The notes beneath the pieces are model-generated. The model saw only the letters and a list, made by a program, of their open reading frames with translations, did no database searches and was not told the DNA's origin. A stretch of DNA of 64,000 bases from DASUNP01 sp963728545. GTDB taxonomy: Bacteria > Acidobacteriota > Blastocatellia > UBA7656. Where the stretch lies: positions 1,054,001-1,118,000 of the forward strand of contig CAVSKO010000002.1 in NCBI GenBank assembly GCA_963728545.1. Reading direction: 5' to 3'. Numbering within the stretch: position 1 is the stretch's first letter; each line of letters begins with the position of its first letter. This document shows, one piece after another, positions 42,710 through 50,492 of this stretch. The position numbers and the translations under genes were made by a program.

Positions 42710-44323
42710 CTAAGGCTTTTCTATGAGACATCCTGCCATTTTGGCCATTTTCTCTGCCAACGCGAGAAACGATCCCAGATAAAAACCTCCCAAAAGTGCC
42801 CCAAGAGCGCACGGGCTTCCTGCAGCAGCCAGGGCAGCTATTATCAAGCCCTGGAATAGAACCAGAAATTCTAAGAAGTTAATGAAGCTGTTTAGTGTTT
42901 TGCAGGACGATTTTCCGCACAAAAAGAACCAGATTATAAATACCACTATAGCCAGTACGAAGGCTACAATGCTTATTATAATGGCATAAGCAACTCCGCA
43001 TCCTCCGGCAATAGCCGCGGCAACTGCTATAAACAGCAAAAACGTTGCCAGCGCTAGCAATATCTCACATAGACAACAACCACAACCTCCGTTATCACCG
43101 TTGCCATTACCACCACCGCCAGTGGTAGGAGGACAAGACGGTATTACGACTGAAGTCACTTCGTTTGTTATTTCGGTTGCGCAATCTGTATCATCTGGTA
43201 AGAAGCTTACTGTTACGGTGTAATTGCCAGGAACCGTGTATGGGTGGTCCGTAGTTGACACAGAAGTTGATTGTCCTGCCCCATCACCGAAATCCCAGGT
43301 ATAGGTCCCTGGAACACCAGGCGGGTCCAGGGTTGCTAAGAACGTTACGTTAACAGATTTATTAATGCTGTCTGCGCATCCTGCTCCGACGAATGCTTGC
43401 AGGCCCGTAATGACGGGGCAGCACGGAGGAATTGTAACGATTATACTTTCAACAAGATGACAATCGTCAGAAATGGCTGCTACGGACACAGAATATGACC
43501 CTGACTGCGCGTAAACATAATCTACCGGTGAATCTGATTCAAAGTCGCCGGGAGAAGAGGGGTCATCCATATCCCAGGTAAAGGTGAAACCCGGTGTAGG
43601 CGGCGTGAGCGTAGCCGTGAATTTCACTTTAGCCGACTTACCGGCTCCGGCGCACCAATCATCTTCATCTATCTCGGCCGTGAGTGACAGCTCTGGACAA
43701 GGCTGCGCACATGACTGAAGCGGGCCTACCAGCATATTTACGCCTGGACAGTCAACAGGTGAAAGTATCTTGAGGTAGGCAGGATATGGGCCTATATCGT
43801 CATACTCATGGGCATCGGTATATATTCCATTGCTAGCGACAACGAATGCTGGTCCGTTAAAGCCATCACCATAATGCCATTCTACTACCAGGGTGTCGCA
43901 ATCCGGCCCCGACCCAAGTTTAATGTCAGCTTTTAGCTCTACTTCGCGCTTGTTGCCGACGCATTCTTTTTCTTTATAAGACAGAAGGACTTTCGGGCAA
44001 CAGGCTGGGCAGGGGAGGACCGGCGCGGTAAATGGGTCCGGCCAAACATCCTTGCAGGATGGCGCTCCATCGCATTGGGCGGTTATAGATACAGTGCCCC
44101 CACATATACATTGCAAGTCGTCGGTACCAGTAAACTCAAACTCCCATGGACCGGAGGGGTTGACATTTACGATCTCCGTCTTTGTTCCGCCCGGACAATT
44201 AAGTACCAGGATGATCTGGCCGCTAAAACAATCTTGCACAGTCCCAACAACTTTGATTGAAGTCGCTGGGAGATTTATCACGCCTTGCCCCTGGACACTT
44301 GTGATCTGGATTGAGCAGCCCAT
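42710..44323 (-). CDS. Cys-rich PKD-domain protein with C-terminal membrane segments
   Basis: A 537-residue protein. The N-terminal 400 residues hold several beta domains with PKD-type motifs (TWDMDDPSSPGDF, YTWDFGDGAGQSTS, GNYTVTVSF) and many Cys pairs (CPACCPKV, PCCPVITGL). A Gly/Asn linker (GGGGNGNGDNGGCGCC) leads to about four hydrophobic segments in the last 130 residues. There is no N-terminal signal peptide: the chain begins MGCSIQITSVQGQGV. ATG 44323 has GGAGGA just upstream. Composition is less GC-biased than that of its neighbours. Function unknown; the topology, beta domains before the anchor without a signal, is unusual. Confidence 0.8.
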   Translation of the reverse strand: MGCSIQITSVQGQGVINLPATSIKVVGTVQDCFSGQIILVLNCPGGTKTEIVNVNPSGPWEFEFTGTDDLQCICGGTVSITAQCDGAPSCKDVWPDPFTAPVLPCPACCPKVLLSYKEKECVGNKREVELKADIKLGSGPDCDTLVVEWHYGDGFNGPAFVVASNGIYTDAHEYDDIGPYPAYLKILSPVDCPGVNMLVGPLQSCAQPCPELSLTAEIDEDDWCAGAGKSAKVKFTATLTPPTPGFTFTWDMDDPSSPGDFESDSPVDYVYAQSGSYSVSVAAISDDCHLVESIIVTIPPCCPVITGLQAFVGAGCADSINKSVNVTFLATLDPPGVPGTYTWDFGDGAGQSTSVSTTDHPYTVPGNYTVTVSFLPDDTDCATEITNEVTSVVIPSCPPTTGGGGNGNGDNGGCGCCLCEILLALATFLLFIAVAAAIAGGCGVAYAIIISIVAFVLAIVVFIIWFFLCGKSSCKTLNSFINFLEFLVLFQGLIIAALAAAGSPCALGALLGGFYLGSFLALAEKMAKMAGCLIEKP

Positions 44324-44980
44324 ATTTTCCTCCAACACCCAGACAAGCGATAAGTGGTCGTTTGAGAGGTTTCGTAGCTATGCCCATTAGTACTGGCTTT
44401 CAGATACCTTGTCGCGGAAATGCAACCCAACCCTAGTAAGAATGGTGAAAGTATAACACATTACAAAAAAGATTAATAATAATTTTAAAGTCAAGGGTTG
44501 ATAAATAATTAATTGAACTTATTGGTAGCGGCGTGATGAATTCAGGCTTTTCAAAGACACTCGCAAGCCTCGCGCGCCTCATCGCATCAGCGACGAATGA
44601 GCCCGGCATAATCACCCGTCGCTGCGCGACCGGGTGGTCTGACGAACCCCTATCCATGTGCTTTAGCGCACGGAATCAACCTGCCGCTACGCGGCATACC
44701 GTTTTCGATTTACGCACAGGCTTCATTAACTAAGTCGGAGCATCCTTCGGAGCGCGGCAACTCGTTAGCCTAACTAAAAAGCGGCGCGGGGTCCCGCACT
44801 CCAAAAAGGTAGCTTCGCTACAAGCATCAAGTTACTTTGCAACAGCCCTGATGGATAACGAGCAACCCTTGATAACGCCGGTCAAGGTGTGGCACTTTGT
44901 ATGTGAGAGTCCTGCTGCCCCTTTCGCAACGTAGCCTTTTGCGTCGTTGCAACAGTCGGCTTGGGTGCGGTTAAGTAAGA
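44324..44980. other. 657-base gene-poor region
   Basis: No convincing gene. Near the left end TGTTATACT on the minus strand (44458-44450) is a candidate extended -10 for the PKD gene, followed by an AT-rich stretch to about 44520. The centre is GC-rich. One dispersed repeat lies at 44781-44807, and a small dyad (GCAACGTAG...GTCGTTGC) near 44930-44955. Short frames such as MDNEQPLITPVKVWHFV at 44851 are too weak to call. Confidence 0.5.
44781..44807 (+). repeat. Dispersed 27-base repeat matching 31913-31939
   Basis: This stretch (begins GCGGCGCGGGGTCCCGCACT) is identical to 31913-31939. Here it lacks the long outer stem of that copy but keeps the GCGGGGTCCCGC dyad. Confidence 0.85.
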
Positions 44981-45208
44981 ATGATTAAAGGCCAGCAAGC
45001 ATGGATCAGGGTTCGAGGAGCGCCGAATGACCCTGAGTCTTTCGATTTGGCGACGTGGAACGGCATAGTGTGGGAAATACCACGCACGAATTCGCTCGGC
45101 GACATCATACACATACAGATTCCGGACTACATAGTCATAGAGACAATGCCGCCTTCGGCCAAGCCGCAAGAGCTTTACAAAAAAGAGTCTCAAGAGAGAA
45201 ACGAATAG
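44981..45208 (+). CDS. Small hypothetical protein
   Basis: A 75-residue acidic/polar protein (MIKGQQAWIRVRGAPNDPES, DIIHIQIPDYIVIETMPPSA) without a signal peptide or membrane segment. It has coding-like periodicity but no strong ribosome site, and no family is recognised. It stands between a gene-poor region and a convergent FAH-family gene. Confidence 0.5.
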   Translation: MIKGQQAWIRVRGAPNDPESFDLATWNGIVWEIPRTNSLGDIIHIQIPDYIVIETMPPSAKPQELYKKESQERNE

Positions 45209-45223
45209 ACTCGCCCGTTGAAA

Positions 45224-46180
45224 TCACCCTTCAGGCCCGATCACCGGATTAACAAGCTTTCCAATCCCTGGGACGTTTATCTCTATCAAATCGCCGGGGC
45301 GTAAAAAGACAGGCGGGCTGCTGTATACCCCAACTCCCGACGGCGTGCCTGTAGAGATAATATCGCCCGGCTTGAGCGTCAGGTCTTGCGAGATGAATTC
45401 GATCAACTGCGGGATTTTGAATATCAGGTCGCCGGTATTCGAGCTTTGCCTCAACTCTCCGTTCACGCGAAGCTCAATGCCCAGCGAATGCGGATCATCG
45501 ATCTCGTCTCTTGTTACTACCCACGGCCCGCAGGGGGCAAAAGTATCAAGCCCCTTGGCCCGCGCCCACTGACGCTCGCGGCGCTGGAGGTCGCGCGCCG
45601 TCACATCATTCATGATCGTATAACCCGCTATGTAATCGTATGCGTCGGCGGCGGCAACCGATTTGGCTTCCTTTCCGATCACGACGGCAAGCTCCGCCTC
45701 GTAATCGATCTTATCGCTGATGCGCGGAATCCTGATCGCGTCTCCCGGCCCGACGAGCGCTGTTGTGTTTTTCGAAAAGATGAGCGGGCTTTCGGGCGGC
45801 TGCGCGTTCTGCTCCGCTGCATGCGAAGCGTAGTTCAATCCTACGGCCAGGATCTTTCCGGGCGCGAGCACGGGCGGACTCAACACAGCGTTGGCAAGCG
45901 GGATCAGCACGCCGTCTTGTCTGCACTGGTTGGTGAGGATCAAATCGCCCTCTAGCTTTGTTAATATCTGTGCCAGCCAGCCCGACCCGCGCTTACAAAG
46001 GTCTATCACGTCCCGGTAAAGGCCCTCGATGTGATGATAGGTCGGCGGGTCTGTGTCGGATTCGATCCATTCGCCGCGCGCTTCGATAATCTCGAAAAAT
46101 CCCGGCACGTCGAGAACCTCTTCGCCCGTTATTATGCCCGCAACCGGGCCACGCTCAGTCTTCATCGAAAGCAGCTTCAT
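45224..46180 (-). CDS. Fumarylacetoacetate hydrolase-family protein
   Basis: A 318-residue enzyme with the FAH fold: ILAVGLNYASHAAEQN, metal-binding Glu residues in DYEAELAVVIGKEA, GYTIMNDVTARDLQ, and TPSGVGVYSSP with GDLIEINVPGIG at the end. Family members hydrolyse or decarboxylate beta-diketo acids, for example in aromatic degradation; the substrate is unknown. The start at 46180 has GAGGAGG five bases upstream (an ATG at 46183 is one codon earlier). A longer reading to 46543 overlaps the divergent aminotransferase and is rejected. Confidence 0.92.
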   Translation of the reverse strand: MKLLSMKTERGPVAGIITGEEVLDVPGFFEIIEARGEWIESDTDPPTYHHIEGLYRDVIDLCKRGSGWLAQILTKLEGDLILTNQCRQDGVLIPLANAVLSPPVLAPGKILAVGLNYASHAAEQNAQPPESPLIFSKNTTALVGPGDAIRIPRISDKIDYEAELAVVIGKEAKSVAAADAYDYIAGYTIMNDVTARDLQRRERQWARAKGLDTFAPCGPWVVTRDEIDDPHSLGIELRVNGELRQSSNTGDLIFKIPQLIEFISQDLTLKPGDIISTGTPSGVGVYSSPPVFLRPGDLIEINVPGIGKLVNPVIGPEG

Positions 46181-46323
46181 CATTCCCTCCTCGATTTCGC
46201 AAGCGTCTATCTCAGAGTAACGCAGATAAGGCGGGCGGCGAAAGTCATCTCGCAGGTTGAAGACCGACGAGGGTTCATCTATCCTGAGGAACTTGCTTTT
46301 GATCCCGCAATCAAGGAGAAATG

Positions 46324-47439
46324 ATGAAGCTTGAGCAATTTGAAATGGAGAGAATGCAGTCGACCTGGGAGAACCTTGTCGCGTACAACCTGTCGGAAAG
46401 CGGCGTTCATCCCGTAGCGATAGCCGACCTGATCCCCTCACCGGAAGACCGCGAGCGGCTGCTCGGCACAGAGCTTGGTTACAGCCAATCGAACGGCACT
46501 CTCGAGCTGCGAAACAGCATTGCGCGTATTTACGAAGGCGCAAGCGCGGAAAACATCACGGTCACGACAGGCACCGCGGAGGCGAATTTCATTGTCAGCT
46601 GGATGATGACGGAGCCGGGCGATGAAATCATTATGATGACGCCCAACTACATGCAGTTGTGGGGACTCTTCAAATCTTTTGGGGCCGAGCTAAATCCGCT
46701 CCCGCTAGTTGAGGGAAGAGGCTGGCAGATCGATCTCGACCAACTGGAGAGCACGATTTCGGCAAGGACAAAATTGATAGCCGTGTGCAATCCGAATAAT
46801 CCTACGGGCGCTATTTTGTCGGCGGAAGAGATGGATCGCATAGTCGCCGCAGCCGAGCGCGTGGGCGCGTGGATTTTAGCCGACGAGGTTTATCGCGGCG
46901 CGGAATTAAACGGCGATATGACAAAAAGCTTCTGGGGCCGGTATGACAAAGTGATCGTCGCGAGCGGGCTGTCGAAAGCTTACGGACTGCCGGGGCTGAG
47001 AATCGGCTGGATCGCGACTACACCGGAGCTTGCGGCGAGGGCCTGGGCATATCACGATTACACGACAATCGGGCCGGGACCGGCGAACGATTTTCTTGCG
47101 ACGGTTGCGCTCCGACCGGAAAACAGAAAGCGGTTGCTTGAACGCACGAGAAATATTCTTAATAACAACTACCCGATTCTTCGCGAGTGGATCGATAGAC
47201 AAGGCGGAACGTTTTCGCTCATTGAACCGCAAGCGGGCGCTATCGCCTACCTGCGCTACAATCTAGATATAAATTCCGTCGAGCTTGTCGAAAGTCTCCG
47301 GCAAGAACAGAGCGTGCTGATAGTGCCGGGCGGGCACTTCTTCATGGGCAACTATCTGAGAATCGGGTTCGGCAACGAGCCTGAAAACCTGCGGCGAGGG
47401 CTGGAAAGAATCGAGAGCTTTCTAGCAACGTTAAAGTAG
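46324..47439 (+). CDS. PLP-dependent aminotransferase (class I/II)
   Basis: A 371-residue fold-type I aminotransferase. Motifs: VTTGTAEANFIVSWMM (PLP phosphate loop), CNPNNPTGAILS, ILADEVYRGAEL and the Schiff-base Lys in ASGLSKAYGLPGLRIGW. An aromatic or capreomycidine-synthase-like group is possible, but the amino-acid substrate is not clear. AAGGAG lies five bases before ATG 46324; ATG 46321 is nearer and less likely. It is divergent from the FAH gene and 18 bases before a homoserine dehydrogenase gene. Confidence 0.92.
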   Translation: MKLEQFEMERMQSTWENLVAYNLSESGVHPVAIADLIPSPEDRERLLGTELGYSQSNGTLELRNSIARIYEGASAENITVTTGTAEANFIVSWMMTEPGDEIIMMTPNYMQLWGLFKSFGAELNPLPLVEGRGWQIDLDQLESTISARTKLIAVCNPNNPTGAILSAEEMDRIVAAAERVGAWILADEVYRGAELNGDMTKSFWGRYDKVIVASGLSKAYGLPGLRIGWIATTPELAARAWAYHDYTTIGPGPANDFLATVALRPENRKRLLERTRNILNNNYPILREWIDRQGGTFSLIEPQAGAIAYLRYNLDINSVELVESLRQEQSVLIVPGGHFFMGNYLRIGFGNEPENLRRGLERIESFLATLK

Positions 47440-47457
47440 ATAATCTGCATTGATGGC

Positions 47458-48498
47458 ATGGATTTGAAACTTGCTTTTGTCGGCTTTGGAAATGTCGCGC
47501 GAGATTTCGCCCGCATACTAAGCGAGCGCCAGGCACAGTTGGCCGACCAGTACGGGATTAGCTGGCGAGCAACTGCTATAGCGACGGCGCGTCATGGTTC
47601 GATAATTTCTGCCGAAGGCATCGATCTGATTGAAGCTGCCCAGCGAGTTGAGCGCGGTGAAAACCTTCCGGGGCTTCGGGGGGTGGCGGAAAAAAAGGAT
47701 GCCATCGAGCTTGTCGAAAGCTGCGAGGCCGATCTTTTATTTGAGACAACTCCGCTCAACGCAGATACGGGCGAGCCTGCCATCACAATAATTCGCCGCG
47801 CGCTCGCCCGCTCAATAAACGTTGTTACGGCAAACAAAGGTCCGGTGGCTTTCGCTTACCACGAGTTGCACGCTTTAGCGCGCCAGCACCGGGTCGGCTT
47901 TAAATTCGAAGGAACGGTGATGGACGGCGCTCCGGTCTTCAACCTCATCGAGAGATGTTTGCCTGCGACGAAAGTAGTAGGATTTGCCGGCGTGCTTAAC
48001 AGCACTACAAACCTGATCCTGACGGGAATGGAAGAGGGTCACTCGTTCGATTCAGCTTTAGCCGAAGCGAAGCGTCTCGGAATCGCCGAGGCGAATGCAG
48101 ACTACGACCTGGACGGGTGGGACGCGGCGGTCAAAGCGGTCGCGCTTGCCAATGTCTTAATGAGTTCCAACGTGCGTCCGCAGATGGTCGAGCGGCGAGG
48201 CATTCGCGATATTACCGAGGCGGACTTGGCGCTGGCTGCTCAAACGGGCAGAACAATAAGGCTCGTCTCCCGCGCGCGAGTGACGGACGGCAGGCTGAGG
48301 TTGAGCGCGATGCCGGAGAGCATACCGTTAGCCTCACCGATGGGGTCGGCTCGCGGCACAACCAATGTTTTGATGATCGAGACGGATTTGATGGGCGAGA
48401 TTGCCGTCTTTGAACACGAGCCCGGAGTCCGGCAAACTGCTTATGCCTTGCTCAGCGATTTCATCAGCATTCATCAAGAATCGGCTCGCAGCTATTAA
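47458..48498 (+). CDS. hom: Homoserine dehydrogenase
   Basis: Reduces aspartate semialdehyde to homoserine for threonine and methionine synthesis. The 346-residue protein has the Rossmann motif LAFVGFGNVARDFARIL, FETTPLNADTGEPA, VVTANKGPVAFAY with the catalytic-region Lys, GTVMDGAPVFNLIERCLP, and GVLNSTTNLILTGMEEG with the substrate-binding EANADYDLDGWDAAVK. It lacks the C-terminal ACT domain of regulated forms. It probably shares a transcript with the aminotransferase. Its stop overlaps the convergent pilin stop by four bases. Confidence 0.92.
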   Translation: MDLKLAFVGFGNVARDFARILSERQAQLADQYGISWRATAIATARHGSIISAEGIDLIEAAQRVERGENLPGLRGVAEKKDAIELVESCEADLLFETTPLNADTGEPAITIIRRALARSINVVTANKGPVAFAYHELHALARQHRVGFKFEGTVMDGAPVFNLIERCLPATKVVGFAGVLNSTTNLILTGMEEGHSFDSALAEAKRLGIAEANADYDLDGWDAAVKAVALANVLMSSNVRPQMVERRGIRDITEADLALAAQTGRTIRLVSRARVTDGRLRLSAMPESIPLASPMGSARGTTNVLMIETDLMGEIAVFEHEPGVRQTAYALLSDFISIHQESARSY

Positions 48499-48950
48499 TC
48501 CATAGGCGGGTCTGCCGCGCTCGCGGTCGAACCTTCCCTTGCGCGTATCAGACCGCTCTGGTCTATGTAGAAAGAGCGTGTGGCCAGCAGCGCCGACCTG
48601 CGATTCGCTGTTCCCCACCAGCGGTTGGTGTTAGGAGAGCCGTCGGGGTTCGTCCTGTTATTTAGCATGTTGTAACTGAAGGCCGTGTCATCGGCTGTGT
48701 TGTCTCTGGCGATGGATTTATTTATGAATCCTTCGGTCACAAGTTCCTCGTCAGTCATAGAGTAGAAGCCGTGAGCCTTCTTGTACAACTCCTGACCGGG
48801 CAGCCACGATTTCAAGTAACGGACGGCGTTGGCCTCGTACGCCGCTTTTTTTGACCGCAACAAGCTCGGAATGGCGATGGCGGAGATGATGCCTATGATT
48901 GCTACGACGATCAACAATTCAACGAGGGAAAATCCTTCTTCTTGTTTCAT
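48495..48950 (-). CDS. Type IV pilin-like protein (prepilin)
   Basis: A 151-residue prepilin with a short leader and the class III signal GFSLVELLIVVAIIGIISAI; cleavage is after Gly, leaving Phe1 and Glu5. The rest is a small globular head with two Trp and no Cys pair (FYSMTDEELVTEGFINKSIA, NTNRWWGTANRRS). It could be a pilin or a minor pseudopilin of a type II secretion or pilus system, whose other genes are not here. A TGCTATTAT candidate promoter lies at 49002-48994 on the minus strand. Confidence 0.9.
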   Translation of the reverse strand: MKQEEGFSLVELLIVVAIIGIISAIAIPSLLRSKKAAYEANAVRYLKSWLPGQELYKKAHGFYSMTDEELVTEGFINKSIARDNTADDTAFSYNMLNNRTNPDGSPNTNRWWGTANRRSALLATRSFYIDQSGLIRAREGSTASAADPPMD

Positions 48951-49321
48951 ATCGCAGACCTCAAAGATCGGGTTCAGAACCTCTCACGGTTTGATAATAG
49001 CAAGCCAAACGCCACGGCCCTCTCTCCAATCAAAAAATAGAGGCCGCCGCAAATAGCGATTCTTTTCTACTTAATGCAGGTAAGCCGCAAGCAGATTTGG
49101 TCATCAAATAGGGGATACACCCTAACGCCGTTTGTCACGTAAATTGGAGCAGGTATGACAAAAAACGGGACTCTTTTCACGTTTTTTCACCGCGATTGAT
49201 TCCGGCGCTTTTTTATCCTCTGGTTTAGCAATAGATTCGACGGCAAGTCGAAATGCCAACTTTTGGTATTTGAAATGCTTGAGTAGCTCAAAGCTCATAT
49301 GAAACCCGGGGTGAAAATATT
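48951..49321. other. 371-base intergenic region between divergent genes
   Basis: Apart from a candidate extended -10 for the pilin gene (48994-49002), I see no RNA gene or strong repeat. A stretch AAAAAACGGG...TTTTTTCACCGCG near 49160-49195 has weak symmetry. It presumably holds both divergent promoters. Confidence 0.4.
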
Positions 49322-49885
49322 ATGAGGTGTCCTAAATGCTACGCGGAAACTTCCAACGATGCGCTGTGCTGTCCGGGCTGTAAGCTGCCTACTCCGAAAG
49401 GCCGAAGCTACCTCAAGAATAAAAACAACCGTCCGCAGACCAAGGCCAGGGCAAAGCGCAAGAGGGAGCGCGGACCTAGAAGAAGCGTCGGGCCTATGGT
49501 ATCGGTTATCATCGTCGTGGTTACAATACTGGTTTGCGGAATCGGCAGCTATCTGGGAATGACGCTTCTGGAAGAGCATAAAGCGCAAGAGGCGGACTCG
49601 TTATATCTCGCCATGGACAGGCTCCGACAGATGCCTTCTCAACATACCGGGATGACCATAGATGAATGGCTTGAGCAGGCAGTAGCTAAGGCGCGCGAGG
49701 CGGGGCTGCTGGTTGAAAAAGAAGGCTGGCAGGTCAATCCCGTCGAGGGAAATAATTGCTTGATCTCGTTCAGCTACGAGGTGAAAGGCAACACCCAGCA
49801 CCGCTTTGAATGGATGTTCGATCAAGTGAATGAGAGCTACACTGCTCAGACCGATCTCGCCGCCTCGGTTTATAAGCAGCAGTGA
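49322..49885 (+). CDS. Zinc-ribbon membrane protein of unknown function
   Basis: A 187-residue protein with an N-terminal zinc ribbon (MRCPKCYAETSNDALCCPGC), a very basic linker (KRKRERGPRRS), one membrane segment (MVSVIIVVVTILVCGIGSYL) and an outside domain of about 100 residues (GWQVNPVEGNNCLISFSYEV). The ribbon would face the cytoplasm. No family is recognised for the outer domain. It may be a membrane-anchored regulator or assembly factor. Confidence 0.8.
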   Translation: MRCPKCYAETSNDALCCPGCKLPTPKGRSYLKNKNNRPQTKARAKRKRERGPRRSVGPMVSVIIVVVTILVCGIGSYLGMTLLEEHKAQEADSLYLAMDRLRQMPSQHTGMTIDEWLEQAVAKAREAGLLVEKEGWQVNPVEGNNCLISFSYEVKGNTQHRFEWMFDQVNESYTAQTDLAASVYKQQ

Positions 49886-49893
49886 CCAAAGCC

Positions 49894-50223
49894 TTACGAC
49901 GGTTTATCTTCAAGATTGTCAATGCGGTCTTCCAGATCGTTTACATCCATTCGGACTCGTCCTAATTCCCCAGCTACGTGGTCGAATAGCCGGTCAAACC
50001 TGCGAAAGCCTTTTTGCACATCCTCGCGCAATTCTTTGATCTGGGCTTGCATGACTTCCAAGATTGGCCTTGTGTCATGCAGGCGGGCGTCAACTTTGGC
50101 CTCTAAACCATCGAGTCGTTCTCTCACATCTTTAAGATCAATGGCAAGTTGCTGAACGAGCGATATGAGCGAGTCCAGACGGTCATCTGTGGGTAACTGT
50201 TTAGTCGTCTCGTCGTCAGTCAT
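49894..50223 (-). CDS. Coiled-coil hypothetical protein
   Basis: A 109-residue acidic protein that is almost wholly heptad-like helix (LDSLISLVQQLAIDLKDVRE, MQAQIKELREDVQKGFRRFD, LGRVRMDVNDLEDRIDNLED). No signal or catalytic motif. It resembles many short coiled-coil proteins of unknown function. It converges on the zinc-ribbon membrane protein gene with eight bases between them. Confidence 0.7.
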   Translation of the reverse strand: MTDDETTKQLPTDDRLDSLISLVQQLAIDLKDVRERLDGLEAKVDARLHDTRPILEVMQAQIKELREDVQKGFRRFDRLFDHVAGELGRVRMDVNDLEDRIDNLEDKPS

Positions 50224-50492
50224 TGGCCAGACCCTCGAACCGTACGCTTATTATGGGTACAGTTTGCGTGTAGGCAACCTTATATGTCAACGCTTACTTG
50301 CCCATTCTCTCTGCGATATGCTATAAGGCTCTTTTTGCCGTGAGCGCGCGATGCGTATCTGTGCAGTGGACTGCGCCGAATGCGGGTGTTCCTACCACGG
50401 CTCAACATTACAGATTAGTCAGCAAAAAAATTCCAAAGCCGGTCGCAAGATCGGTGAGCGGTTGAATACAAAGGGAGTTAACAACAAAGATT

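Noticed and set aside
44433..44733. Short open frames on both strands in the gene-poor region
   Set aside because: No ribosome site, motif or start context; they overlap each other and a GC-rich stretch.
46181..46543. N-terminal extension of the FAH-family gene
   Set aside because: It would overlap the divergent aminotransferase gene and adds Cys/Arg-rich text unlike the family; GAGGAGG before 46180 fixes the start.
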